Shown in pieces: positions 1-10,849 of a stretch of 64,000 nucleotides of DNA. A program made the position numbers and the translations under genes. The stretch's first letter is position 1. The number at the start of each line of letters is the position of its first letter. The notes under the pieces were generated by a model. That model had not been told where the DNA came from, ran no database searches, and was given only the letters and a program-made list of their open reading frames with translations. This DNA comes from Bathynomus jamesi. Taxonomy: Eukaryota > Arthropoda > Malacostraca > Isopoda > Cirolanidae. The stretch covers positions 281,501-345,500 of the forward strand of contig JAJOZX010003213.1 of NCBI GenBank assembly GCA_023014485.1, given 5' to 3'.

Positions 1-7
1 TCGCCCT
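1..7 (-). pseudogene. major capsid protein, 5' edge only
   Basis: Only the first few bases of the capsid gene are in the window. In copies B (25596) and C (60971) the capsid ORF starts with ATG at the same aligned position after a conserved GACTCGTC. Here the aligned triplet is AGG, so the start codon appears lost. Inference rests on alignment of three copies by eye. Confidence 0.4.
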
Positions 8-87
8 GACGAGTCAGAAATAGTACCACCTCTCTCGACAAGTAGCAATCAACCTATGATTCGTGAGAGCAGTGTCCTCAGCTTATA

Positions 88-484
88 TCAGTTAAAAAAA
101 TGATCAGCCATAGGCTTCATTCGCTTCGAACACTTTTTTGATATCCTTTTATGTTTAGCGCCACGTGTTGGTAACCCCTTCTTCCGGACAGCCCTCTTCT
201 TTTTCTTTCCGCCACCACACATTGTTCTCTTTGCATCTTTGATGATTTCGTCCCGTGTACGTTTTAAATGTGTTTTTAGAGCTTCTTTAGGTTTAGTTCC
301 ACCCGTTATGTCTTCTACCGCGTTAAAACCTGATTGTAACGCCTTCCTCCCGAGGTATGTAGCCCACCCCCCCTCTTCAACACTGGGACAGCCGTGCGTA
401 GTATGGTTGAAAAAAAGTGGATCCATTCCCACTCCCACGCTGATATCTCACCCCTCGATAGACTGTAAAAGGCCTTCGGGTCAT
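88..484 (-). pseudogene. pVI-like basic minor capsid protein (Polinton)
   Basis: A short lysine/arginine-rich protein that precedes the major capsid gene in metazoan Polintons. It has an N-terminal tyrosine/arginine/glycine segment, a central amphipathic region (YLGRKALQSGF followed by VEDI) and a very basic C-terminus with GGGKKKK and later RISKKCSKR. The likely true start is the ATG at 484 (MTRRPFTVYRG, matching copy B); a frameshift near 420 splits that start from the 116-aa frame covering 88-438. Similarity to adenoviral pVI is family-level inference; function is not shown by the sequence. Confidence 0.6.
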
Positions 485-535
485 TATAACTGAATGCGAC
501 GAAAGGGTAGCTTCACTGTTAAGCTCCCATCACCG

Positions 536-1428
536 AATGGGCAGTATCTTGTATCTTAAGATACAAAAAGTATCTTAAGATACAAGATACGTATCTGAGA
601 TACGTATCTTAGATACTTTATTTTTGGAGGATCTTGAGAAGTATCTAAGATACATTTTGTCATGTAGCTTGTATCCCGGGATACGCTTTCAAAGATACTT
701 TCATAAGATACTTTTTAAATAGAGACGCTAATAACTCTTCATGAAATATGATCATATCTGACGCACGTTGAAGCAGGCCGGCGATTGCTGTTACATGTTT
801 GTACATGAATACTACCGTTGCGCTGCGCGCACAGTCTCGGCACAGACGTACTCAGGTTTCATCTTGTATCCCGCGGTTTTAACATGTTTTAACATGATTA
901 AAAATCAGGAATTATACATATGTTTGCTTATTCCTGCAAATATATTTATTATGAGGAAAACTTTATTTTTTCTTCGTGAGTAGGTGAATGAGCATACCTG
1001 TATTAACAATTTATTTGAAATACATAAATTGAAAAAGTGTGGTTTATTTTATTTTTCTATACCTAAAAATTTTCAGGATTATTTATACATATTTACTTTG
1101 TGCTTTCCTTTTAGTTATATCATTATATGAATACTGAGATATGAAGTACCATTGATTTGGCATTTATTTATATCCAGAAAATATAATAATAAACAATTGA
1201 ATGAGACAACTCGTGCGCTCATGGCTCACCAGGTGAAACTAAACTCAAATAATTATTCTTTCAAAAGTATCTTGTATCTTAAAAATGTATCTTGTATCTG
1301 TAACTTGTATCTGTATCTTGAAGATACAGTTTTTTCGAGTATCTTGTATCTGTATCTCAGATACATTTTTGTTGGGTATCTTGTATCTGTATCTCAGATA
1401 CAATTTCCAAGTATCTTGCCCATCTCTG
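536..1428. mobile_element. non-autonomous hAT-like element with GTATC-type subterminal repeats
   Basis: The block interrupts Polinton copy A between the pVI-like and penton genes. Copies B and C read straight through this point. Its right end read inward is CAGAGATGGGCAAGATAC, a typical hAT terminus, and the left end is ATGGGCAGTATCTTG, apparently lacking the first bases. Both ends are dense in GTATCTTGTATC and its complement. About 25 bp of Polinton sequence present in copy B is missing at the junction, so insertion was followed by or came with a small deletion. No transposase ORF is visible; 600-1250 is AT-rich non-coding. Confidence 0.62.
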
Positions 1429-1467
1429 TATATATTGAGATATTGGTTAATAGATTAGGCGCAACAT

Positions 1468-2242
1468 TCACGTAATGGGCTTATCATATGTAATGCTCAA
1501 ACTCTTCCCTCTATGGTTGGGAATGTGTGCAATGCGCAGCAGGCACGCCTGGATGTCCCCAACAAACTGATGCTCTACGATATTGCTGTAAATATAGCAC
1601 ATATCTGAGGATGGGTGGCTTTCACCTAATTTCTCCAATTTTAACTGATACATTAAATTGGACAAGTCATGTTGTGCCTGAAAGATGTCTCCTTGGAGGG
1701 CTGCACTATACCGACCCTCGGCCACAATTGTGAACAGCTCTTTATCTTTAATATTTCTACTAAGCGTTGATTTTAACTTCAACGTGCGTGCAGGCGTGTC
1801 TATGTTTACGACTTCAAAAAGTAAATCGGTTGTTAGGTACGACTTCAAAAAGTAAATCGGTTGTTAGGTACGACTTTTCAAGACTCTTGTTTAAGCCCCT
1901 CACAATGTCCATGGCTGTGTCATAATGACCGATTCCTAGTGTTACATTTGTACTATAGTACTGTACCCCACCGAACAGGACTGATCATATAGTGTTATCT
2001 AAGGTTATGCCTAATTTTTCACGCTCATTCACTCTTCTAAGGATCAGAAATATGATCCGTTCATTTTGAAGAGTTAAAAATTTGGTGGCTAACTGGAATT
2101 CACAAACACCAACTTCGTACGAATCACGTTCCAATTCAATAGGCCGATGGAGTTCTGTTACAAAGTTGGCCAGGGTGTTGTTAGGATGTACAGACAGAGA
2201 AGAAGAGGACAGTAGTGTGATATAGAAGTGGTTAGGCGTCAT
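1468..2242 (-). pseudogene. penton-like minor capsid protein (Polinton)
   Basis: This is the family whose members begin with an FYITL-type motif and contain a YIYSNIVEHQFVGD motif followed by LLRIAHIP. Start is the ATG at 2242 (MTPNHFYITL). The first 85 codons are open (2242-1985); the C-terminal half is open from 1848 to 1468, and the join is shifted. A tandem 31-bp duplication at 1808-1869 lies just at the frame change. In Polintons this protein is thought to be a single jelly-roll vertex protein; that role is from family knowledge. Copy C has a nearly full-length version. Confidence 0.75.
1808..1869. repeat. 31-bp tandem duplication within the penton gene
   Basis: The unit beginning ACGACTTCAAAAAG is present twice in direct, identical succession (1808-1838 and 1839-1869). 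It occurs once in copies B and C. As 31 is not a multiple of three it shifts the frame. Confidence 0.85.
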
Positions 2243-2276
2243 GTTGCATACTATTTAAGCTTCATTATTGCAGCAG

Positions 2277-2286
2277 CTTTTATATA
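2277..2286 (-). promoter_or_regulatory. TATA box of the penton gene
   Basis: TATATAAAAG on the minus strand, about 35 bp upstream of the ATG at 2242. Copy B has AAATAAAAGC at the same place. Copy C lost this segment because a Penelope-like element adjoins 15-20 bp upstream of its ATG. Confidence 0.5.
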
Positions 2287-2289
2287 GGT

Positions 2290-3295
2290 GTTCAAGCTTT
2301 CTGGGTACCCTCGCCATTTTACCAAGTACATTTTTCTCTTTCCTGAACCTTTGCTGCCTAAATTTTTTTCAATTTTAAACACATTTTTTCCTAAATTAAA
2401 TGTACTTTCTGCAACTCCTCGCGGTAAAAGCCTCCTGCGATTTCTTCCCCATTCAAATCTTCAACGTAATACATCATTATCTCGCCTTTAGTTCTTTAGC
2501 ACTAACTTTAAAAATCTCACGTGTCCATCCTTGCTCAAATCCTTTCGCGAATTTATTACCCGAACGTGATAGCCTTACATAATCATTGATTTTGAAACGT
2601 GTAGATTGTAGCGGCGGTGTTCCATTTCTTTTCACATCAGGCTCTGGGAGCGAACCTCTTTGTAAAACTTTGTTAGGTGTTGTGCCAATCGTGCGATGGT
2701 GTGAACGGTTGTATGACGAGGCAAATGATCCCAGAATGTTTATATATCTGTACGTGTTTTTATGTGTAAAATAGCGACGCATGCGTTCCTTTATCGTACG
2801 TTGAACTCTTTCAACTAAAGAAGCCTTATGTATAGAATTGTTAGTGTAGTAAATGATATTAAACTCTGTCAACATGTTCTGAAAAGCGCGGCCTATAAAT
2901 TCTTTCCCCATATCTGTACAAAAATAGCCAGGAACCCTGTTTTCTTTCAACATGAACGTTTTGGTAGCTTTAGCAACTGTTTCAGGCGATATATTTTTCA
3001 GAGGAATTAGCCACAGATATCTAGAGAATACATCTATTATGAATAGGATGTAGCGGTAGCCATCATTATATACTGAATATCTTTGCATGTCTGTTAAATC
3101 CGCTTGCCAAATAGAGTCAGTTGAAGCCGCGGTCGTCTTGATAGTTTTAAATTGTATAAGCGTCCTGCTCCCGCAAAAACCTCTCAACATCTTTTTTCTC
3201 TACTCCGTAAACACCTCTCTACAGTCTATTAATACCGCCATAGGAGGCTGGGTTAGAAATGTCATAATAGCGTTTTCTTAATACAGTATGTTAGC
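2290..3295 (-). pseudogene. Polinton integrase (rve DDE + chromodomain)
   Basis: The 237-aa open stretch 3190-2477 has the retroviral-type integrase core: WQADLTDMQ (first Asp), FCTDMGKEF (second Asp) and SLVERVQRT (Glu), with 33 residues between the second Asp and Glu, two short of the usual 35. Upstream (3290-3190) the conserved segment with RKRYYD is in another frame and contains a stop. Downstream (2470-2290) lies a broken chromodomain whose intact relative in copy B reads MYLVKWLGYPESF. It would integrate the element's linear DNA. Several frameshifts make it inactive. Confidence 0.85.
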
Positions 3296-4383
3296 CATTT
3301 GCGTATTTTAGAGACACGTGGATACAGTCGGCCGTTTGGTCTCTTCTTTCTCCTCTTCAGAGATGCTACTGTTCGGGGTGATGACGTACTCAGTTGTGAC
3401 ACATGCGAGACTTGCTCCAAGTCTTTTAACCTATTCTGATTTCCTATCAATATTTTGGGGACATTTATTTGTTATAGTCTTGCTTTAATATGCTTCCATC
3501 CTGCTGGTGAGGGCCTGTCCCACTTTTTCACCAGATCATGGACAATGTCGACGATATTTGATCCCTGTCCCCTTCTTCCTACAACAACGACCTCGCCTGT
3601 ATCGGTCCACTCGATGATGGGATCCTCACTCAATAGATTATAAAGACTTAAACCTTTATTTCTCAATGTATGTAGGAGACTGCTTTTTAATACATGCTCG
3701 ATGTGTTGCGTTCCGTTATTCTTTGGTTGGTCATCTGAGATGACCAACCTAAAGAAATACCATGAATTAATAAAAATCTATCAACGATTGCACCGGGCAT
3801 TGCAGCAGATGTTTGTTAAAACTATCGATTCCGACTTTTTAAATTGCATCTGTGAAATTTGGCTTAATGTTATAAAATGAAACCCCCTCAGAATGGAAAG
3901 CGAATTGTTAGCCGTATTAAACAGTGAAAAGTCACCTGATGAGAAAAGGATCTTGTACCGAGAGGCTCTGCAGAAATTTCTTCATGAGTACGAAGATTAT
4001 AATAATCCAACAGAGCTCCCCTTGGTTATTAGGCACAGCGCGAGCAACGATGAACATAGCGACATAGGACCTGGGCCCGACTTTAGAGATGAGTCGGGCC
4101 CAGGTCCTATGTCGCTATGTTCATCGTTGCTCCCGCTGTGCCTAATAACCAAGGGGAGCTCTGTTGGATTATTATAATCTTCGTACTCATGAAGAAATTT
4201 CTGCAGAGCCTCTCGGTACAAGATCCTTTTCTCATCAGGTGACTTTTCACTGTTTAATACGGCTGACAATTCGCTTTCCATTCTTTTAAGCGTACTTTTA
4301 CGGGGTTCTAGAACGGTGTCTGGATTCTTTGAACTTTGCAGTGAAGCATACACCTCGTGCGGAATCATTACCACTTTCTTCAT
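3270..4383 (-). pseudogene. conserved Polinton protein of unknown function
   Basis: The N-terminus starts at 4383 (MKKVVMIPHEVYASLQ), with a charged coiled-coil-like segment (EKSPDEKRILYREALQKF). The C-terminal part is at 3747-3262 (HIEHVLKSSLLHTLRNKG, then a GSNIVD motif and GWKHIKARL). A protein with this layout sits next to the integrase in many animal Polintons; its role is not established. The gene is split by an inverted copy of its own neighbourhood inserted at 3739-4087 and by a frameshift near 3460. Confidence 0.65.
3739..4087. repeat. inverted duplication (foldback) of adjacent Polinton genes
   Basis: Bases 3893-4082 are the near-perfect reverse complement of about 4091-4281, and 3739-3886 that of about 4554-4700. 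The two palindromic joints are GGGCCCGACT...AGTCGGGCCC centred at 4087 and TGGTCATCTGAGATGACCA centred at 3738. The inverted arm lacks about 270 bp present in the other arm (4282-4553). Copies B and C have no such structure. Confidence 0.85.
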
Positions 4384-4706
4384 TATATTAATCTACTCAG
4401 TAAAGGACCCAAAATTGAAAATAAGATGGGGAGGAATGATCCCCCTCTTTGTAAAATAATTCGCTTTTTCTTCCCAACAGTTTGACTTTTACGAGCGAGC
4501 ATACGTATTATGTTCTTGTAACGACGTAGGTGAGCCTTCTGAGTGGGTTTCATTGGCACATTACATTTTATAACATTAAGCCAAATTTCACAGATGCAAT
4601 TTAAAAAGTCGGAGTCGATAGTTTTAACAAACATCTGCTGCAATGCCCGGTGCAATCGTTGATAGATTTTTATTAATTCATGGTATTTCTTTAGACTATT
4701 TGTCAT
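4383..4706 (-). CDS. small basic Polinton protein with hydrophobic C-terminus
   Basis: An intact 107-aa ORF. It has a CICEIWLNVIKCNVP core, then a basic linker (ARKSQTVGKKKRIILQRGG) and a hydrophobic tail (FLPILFSILGPLLSRLI) that could be a membrane-active helix. Proteins with this QRGG-plus-hydrophobic ending are a recurrent small gene of animal Polintons, found between the ATPase and the unknown gene as here. A virion or membrane-interaction role is inference. The start ATG overlaps the end of the ATPase gene; the stop overlaps the start of the next gene at 4383, an operon-like packing. Part of it is repeated in the inverted duplication at 3739-3886. Confidence 0.65.
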   Translation of the reverse strand: MTNSLKKYHELIKIYQRLHRALQQMFVKTIDSDFLNCICEIWLNVIKCNVPMKPTQKAHLRRYKNIIRMLARKSQTVGKKKRIILQRGGSFLPILFSILGPLLSRLI

Positions 4707-5330
4707 TCTGGAATATACACCGTTTCAGGCTCGTTTGGGAATATATTCGTTCTCAGAAGCACCCTAAACGTGTTCCGCGGGCGAAGGTCACAAAGCAAAT
4801 ATCCGTAACGCCGACTTGTGGCTTCTTTATAAACCTCCAAAAACGCCTTACGCTGATTCGGGAACATTTGATTGGCTAATACCCCAATTTGTGACACATC
4901 TCTAAGTTTCGCGAATTAGCCTAGATATTGTGTATTTAACGACACATCGCGCATGTGTCGATTTTTGAGAAATAGATTCTGATTGATGAAGAATACGCTT
5001 ATGTTAAGATGGTGGAACAACACTAAATGTCTCGGCAAACGTTTTATACATTTCCAACATGAGATCGTCAATTACAATGACTGCATGCTCATTTCCCTTT
5101 AACGAATTAACGTCATATATGCCTTTGTGGAACAAAATATCATCTTGGTACTCGTTGAACACTGATTGGTACGTCGAATAGCACCATATTACTTTATGCA
5201 CAAATTTTGAGAACATATCTCCCTTATCTTTAATGATGTTAAGCATAAACACAGTTTTACCACATCCTTTAGGGCCGGATATAATACATGTGGATGGGCT
5301 TGTGAACCTGAATTTTTCTACAGATTCCAT
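4703..5330 (-). pseudogene. FtsK/HerA-type DNA-packaging ATPase (Polinton)
   Basis: N-terminal part 5330-5004 contains Walker A GPKGCGKT and Walker B VIVIDDLM. C-terminal remnants continue to 4703 (ATSRRYGYLLCDLRPRN and RVLLRTNIFPN). A frameshift near 5010 and further stops break the gene. In Polintons this ATPase pumps DNA into the capsid. Copy B has the same gene with a single main frameshift. Confidence 0.85.
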
Positions 5331-5420
5331 CTCTAAAACGTCACACGCCTAAGTGGGTCATTTACAAAATATAACAAAATTTAAGTGCTGCTCCTTATAT
5401 TCTTGTTTTTCTTCTTCCAC

Positions 5421-6221
5421 AGAACGGTGAATGACGACGATGTACAGCACTCCATCATCAGTATTACGCAAGACCCAGATGACAGTGTAGCTACAGACTC
5501 CAACCACGCTGATGAACCCTCACCAGCGACACCACCACGTGGCAGTTCAAAGTGTAGGCACGATGATGAAAAACCTTCCACGTCAGGTATAAAACGTACC
5601 AGTTGTGCACCGGTTGCTAAAACCCCAGTAATAGAGCCCCAGCCCTCTACTTCTTACGACACAACCCCCACACTAGCTCCCTCCTCAAATATACCCCCTT
5701 ATACCTCTTGAATTCCGATTACATCATCCACACCAGCAGTAGCATCTCGTGGTGTGGAGGAAGGTATAACATTCGAACTGGTGCGCACCGCTAATCCCAC
5801 CCCCCCTGCCCTGACTAGAAATCGGTACGTGGTCAGGGTTGACCCTGGATCCATGTATAGCAACGGTGTTGGACTGCAACGCGTAGTTGAACGTATTGTG
5901 GAGTTTGTCTTTCAGAACCGCGATGAACGTGAAGTCCGGATGAGGTTGTCCTTCAGGTTCGGGTCAGATGACGGGGATGTAGATGATTTTTTGGTAGTAA
6001 TACCGTTTAGACGCTTGGCAGCTGTAGACATAGAATATATCTTGGGCCGTATAATGCAAGCCTCCCAAAATAGTACAGCCTTCAATATGGATAACTTCAC
6101 AGTAGATATTGACAGAGTATTCCGGATTGCGGGTCATAGTGCCACAACTTATGCTCTTAATTTCAACTCTCAGTCTATTTACAGAAAGCATATAAACATT
6201 CTACAGATCTACAGAAGCTAA
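5421..6221 (+). pseudogene. protein-primed DNA polymerase B, N-terminal region (Polinton)
   Basis: Two open stretches, up to 5711 and 5754-6221. The first is a disordered Ser/Pro/Thr/Asp-rich leader; the second holds the N-terminal region of Polinton PolB (RVVERIVEFVF, later VVIPFRRLAAVDIEYIL). A strong 3' splice site (pyrimidine tract ending CTTCTTCCACAG at 5422) precedes the first exon codons and is conserved in copy B at 29659, so the gene probably has a 5' intron. A frameshift or stop lies at 5711-5750. The exonuclease and polymerase domains are absent: a LINE joins at 6222. Confidence 0.7.
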
Positions 6222-6697
6222 GGCTAACAAAGACCCTAAGATCCACTCTAAGGTTAGCCCGAGAGAAAAGAAAGAGTAGGGGGTTAAAAGAGGAGAATAA
6301 GGTGTTAAGTAACAAAACCTATCATTCGTGGGTTGACATTCATTCCGAGAAAGAGAAAGAAAGACACCATCATCCGCAGGCCACTACCGAAAAGTCGGAA
6401 AAATAGTCAAAGAGAATACGAAAGGGGTGAAACATGAAAAGAAGTAAAATAAGAACGCTTACAAACCATGCAAACACAGTCTTACCTCAAACACTCTCAT
6501 ATCATGCAAACTACAGGCATGCAAGTAAAGAGAGGATAAGAAAAGAAAAAAAAGTAGAAAGAGTCTAACGAAAAGTGGATTAGTTTACATTACAAGTTAC
6601 ATCTAAATTCGTGTTAGCCTAATGTTTTTTTTAATAATTTTATTGCTGGCATATCACACGCTGACATGTCACAAGCTGGCATTAATCGTCAACAGAC

Positions 6698-9540
6698 TCA
6701 TCCTCGAAAATCACCCCCAGAGCTCCTATTGCTAATTGTTTTTTTTATTTTAAACAACGTTAATATTTTTAAAATGCCTATATAAACGGTTCTTAACATA
6801 TTAACGCTGGTAGAGTTCACGACTGACGCGGGAAGATTATTCCATTTATCAATTACTTTAAACGTAAAGAAGTTTTTAGCGATGTTATTAATGAAACGTC
6901 TGCCACGCAACTTAAATTTGTTATTACGAGTATTGCTATTATCGAAAGTGAACAGTTTGTCAAAATTTACGTTATCGATTTTATTAACGATTTTGAAAAC
7001 TTCAATAAGCTCCCCCCTTAATCTAGTAGTTTCGAGTGAATGCAAGTCTAACTCTTTAATTCTATCTTCGTAAGACTTGTTGCGCAATGACGGAATTAGT
7101 TTCGTGGCACGATGCTGAACCCTTTCTAACCTATCAATATCCTCACGCAAATACGGGCACCAGAACTGAACGGCATATTCTAAATGAGGCCTGACTAGGG
7201 ACTTGTAAAGGGGCAATATAATATCCTTCGATTTAAATTCGAAATTACGCGCTATGAAGCCTAACATCCTATTAGCTTTTGCGCAAGACTCCAGGCACTG
7301 GTGCCTAACTTTTAAATCCTTAGATACGCGTACGCCTAAATCTACTTCCTCGTGAACGCTCGCTAACTCTCTATCATCCATCGTGTACGTGTAATTATTG
7401 TTACGAGAACCTCTATGCAAAACTTTACATTTGTCTACGTTAAATTGCATCTGCCACTTATGCGTCCACTCCATAATCCTATTTACATCGTCTTAGAGCC
7501 TATTTCTATCGTCCTCGTTAATAACCTTACCACCTATTTTAGTATCGTCCCCGAATTTTGACACGTTACTGGTCAAGCCTACATCTATATCGTTAATGTA
7601 AATTACGAATAGCAATGGGCCTAACATTGAACCCTGTGGGACACCGCTACCTACATCCAATCACCCTGATTCACTACCATTAACAACGACCCTCTGTCTC
7701 CGACCACAAAGCCATTCCTCTAACCAGTTTGCTACCTGACTGCGTATACCGTGCGCTTTAACCTTCGCAATTAATTATCTATGCGGAAATGTATCGAACG
7801 CTCTTTTAAAATCTAAATAAATAACGTCAGCCGCTCTATGCCTATCGTATTCGCGCACTATTTCGTTATAAAATTCTAACAATTTAAACAAGAGCTATGG
7901 CGTCGAAGCCCATGCTGACTACTATTAATCAAATCGCGACTTTCTAAGTGATCGATGATACGATCCCTAACTACGGATTCTAAAAGTTTACCGACAATTG
8001 ACGTTAAGGTAATGGGACGATAATTGCTAGTTACTGTGCGGTCGCCTTTTTTAAAAATGAGCGTGACATTAGCTAATTTGAAGTCGTCAGGAATAATCCC
8101 CGTTTCGAGTGACTGATTAAAAATCTTCGTTAAGGGGCCTACGATAACGTCTTTCAAATCTTTCAGATGTCTAGAATAAAACGCATCAGGGCCTGGAGCC
8201 TTGCTAACTTTTAGCCTATCGATATAATGCGCAAACTCACCCTCATAAACAATTATTTCATCGAAAATAGTCTCGCTGCTAAATGGAACGATATCGTCCA
8301 CATCGGGGACATTATTGACGTCTTCTACGGTAAAAATTGTCACAAAAAAGTTATTAAAAATACCTGCCATCGCCTGAGCGTCAGAAGCCAAAGCGCCATT
8401 AGCGTCCACGAGAGGGCCTATATTATCTTTTATCGGCTTACGATTATTCACGTAATCGAAAAACTTTTTTGGGTTATGTTTACTATCCGCAGCTATAACT
8501 ATCTCTAAATTACGCTCAGCATTCCTAACTGATCTTTTAACCTGACGTCGAAGCTCGATATATCTATTGACGTTAGCTACTGTGCCATTGTGCTTTTTAA
8601 GTATATACGCTCTGTTACATTCGTTTATGAACTCGCCTATTTCTCTAGTCCACCACTTAGGCCTACCATTATTTCTAGCGCGCTTGGGTCTATGAGGAAT
8701 AAACTCCTTTTCTGTATTCAAGAAACTATCTTTAAACGCCTCCCAATGCAAATTTGTGTCATTACCCATAAATAAGTTATCCCAGTCCACTACTCTCATC
8801 CTATCCGCAAAACTATGAAAATTGGTCCTACGAAAATCAGTGACTTCTATTACGTTACTATCCTTAGTGTTTTCTATCAATAGCTAAAATCAAATAATTT
8901 GATGATCACTACATCTTAAACTCTCGCCTACTTTTAAACCTTCGACTATATTTTCGCCGTTCGTCATCACCACGTCTAAAATATTGTCACCGCGCGTTGG
9001 TTCGGTAACCATCTGTCGTAAAAAATTATCTTCCATAAATTCAATCAATCTCAAACCCTCATCGTTACCAGTAAAAGTCTCGTAATTCACGTTAGGGCAG
9101 TTAAAGTCTCCGACAACTATACTATCCCGATTATTAATGAAGTTATCAAGAAGTGTGTAGAATCTAGTATCTGTATCGAGGGGTTGAACGGGAGGTCTAT
9201 AAATAACAACAAAATTGAAACTAAGACTACGCGCCCTAACTTCAACGCATATCGCATTAATTGCTGCCGGAAAATCTATCTTAACCTCGATAGCCCTAAG
9301 GGAATTACGAATGTACAGCAAAACGCCGCCACCAAACCTATGTAACCTACCATTAGTAAAGAGTTTAAAACCCGATATATCAAGTTCCCCCAACAAGTCC
9401 CGAGTCACGGTATTTAACCAAGTTTCAGTGATAGCAACTATATCGTAGTTGCCGGAATAAATTATCGCCTTAAATTCATTTAATTTATTTCTAATACTAC
9501 GCGCGTTACAATAAAAGACGTTTAAGTTATTTTTTACCAC
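6698..9540 (-). pseudogene. LINE 1 ORF2: APE endonuclease + reverse transcriptase
   Basis: The endonuclease starts at 9540 (NVFYCNARSIRNKLNEF), with AITETWLN and VVGDFNCPNV, ending in the SDHQII motif. A stop near 8885 separates it from the RT part 8880-7876 (KAPGPD, FKKGDRTVTSNYRPITLTS). In 7875-7475 the RT continues in shifted frames with the GVPQGS block and, at the catalytic site, FGDDT rather than the usual F/YADDT. The thumb and C-terminal part 7474-6698 is open (LYKSLVRPHLEYAVQFW). At least three lesions make it dead. Confidence 0.85.
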
Positions 9541-9849
9541 GGGCCCGCGTTTCCTGGACCCACAACTTTAAAGAAGGCTTCGACCTATAAAGCTTTCGAA
9601 CGTTTTCGTCAATTAACCTACCTAGCCTAGCATTACCTATTTCATTAAAATGCACCCCCATCTCTCATAAAAAGGCTAGGATCACTGAATTCTGACTACA
9701 GCTTTACGAAGGGTACATTTTCCTCAGCAAAAACTCTTCTAATTTAGTTTTCAAAACTATCGTTTTTGACGTAATCCTAAGACCGAAACCGTGCCTAGAG
9801 GTAATACCTAGAACTGAAGACCTATCTGACCTTGCCTTCAGGGACCTAA

Positions 9850-10570
9850 TTACTGTAACCCCCTATATCTCTCCAAAAGGTCAGGCACTCTCGTATCGGA
9901 CCTATACGAGTCGTTGCCCCCTACCATCGTCACCAACATCGAGTGACGGGAGGCAATATCAATCCTATCCACCTCGTCTCTAACTCTGTCAACCCTGGCC
10001 CCTGGGAGAGAGACCCTCCTCCTCTTGGTTGGATTCCGTTCAACGAACTTTGTGTCCATATGGCGCACTAAAGAGTCCCCAATTAAAATAGTTTCCCCTC
10101 ATTCACGTCCCTTTCCAAATGGGCGAAAGGGTTCGAAACCTCGATAGGGGGCGATTCCTATCACCTCACATACGCGGCCTAGCTCCACCCTTAACTTCTT
10201 TAAATCCCTCCCCATCTACTAATCTCGGACCAACCTTAACCCCTTCCTCAACACTATTCAACCTTTCCGATAAGCTACCTAAACTAGAAACTAGGTTACG
10301 CACCTCACCCTTCAAATTACTAACGTCTTCAACGTTAGTATTGGTTGGGCGTTCGTCAACTGTAGCCCTACCCCTGCCCTCATCAAGTGTTGCAAATCTT
10401 TCCGTTACCTCATGTACACTGCGTTTTATGTCAACTATTTCCTCCCTTAATTCGCAAAAAAGACAAACCGATCTCTCGGTAATCGCCGTAGGACCGCCGT
10501 CATAGTCCCTAAAATCCGTATACCACCGATTCTCCCCACACCTAACACACGACGCTTTCTGCGACGGCAT
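9850..10570 (-). pseudogene. LINE 1 ORF1: zinc-finger/coiled-coil protein with GDSL esterase
   Basis: The 134-aa opening (10570-10166, MPSQKASCVRCGENRW) has paired cysteines at residues 8/11 and 36/39, resembling a zinc finger, followed by heptad-like leucine/valine spacing. Further down, 10110-9850 encodes a GDSL esterase start (IGDSLVRHMD), then SLPGARVDRV and the VGGND block, characteristic of CR1-group ORF1 proteins. A frameshift lies between 10166 and 10110, and the C-terminus is degraded between 9850 and 9540. Confidence 0.65.
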
Positions 10571-10849
10571 CGCGCAAGTTAATTTAGTTTATATCTCACA
10601 AGTTTAAGTTAAATTAAGCCGGCACTCGATGAAAACTTCTAAATCACTAAAAACCACTTATATTCAAGTACTTCACTATATAGTATAACGCAAGTATATA
10701 AAATTCAGAACTTACAAAAGTAAGGTTATTGGCAATATCCAAAAGTAGAAGCAATATCAGAGAGCTCAGGAAATGCGTCCGCTCAGTACGGAGTCTGGCT
10801 GTCAAGATGGCTGCAAGATGGCTGCAAGATGGCTACTTATCTTCTCATA

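Larger units (their letters stand above)
1..6221 (-). mobile_element. Polinton/Maverick copy A, partial
   Basis: Gene content identifies this as a Polinton (adintovirus-like) element: on the minus strand, from right to left, packaging ATPase, small basic protein, conserved Polinton protein, DDE integrase with chromodomain, penton-like and pVI-like proteins; on the plus strand the N-terminal part of PolB. The left end is cut by the window just at the start of the major capsid gene. The right end is broken by a LINE whose 3' end joins at 6222. Most genes carry frameshifts. Comparison with copies B (about 21000-33120) and C (59625 onward) shows it is the same family. Confidence 0.88.

Noticed and set aside
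3893..4177. Separate plus-strand gene at 3893-4177
   Set aside because: It is the inverted copy of the minus-strand gene at 4383-3997, with no promoter or independent start.
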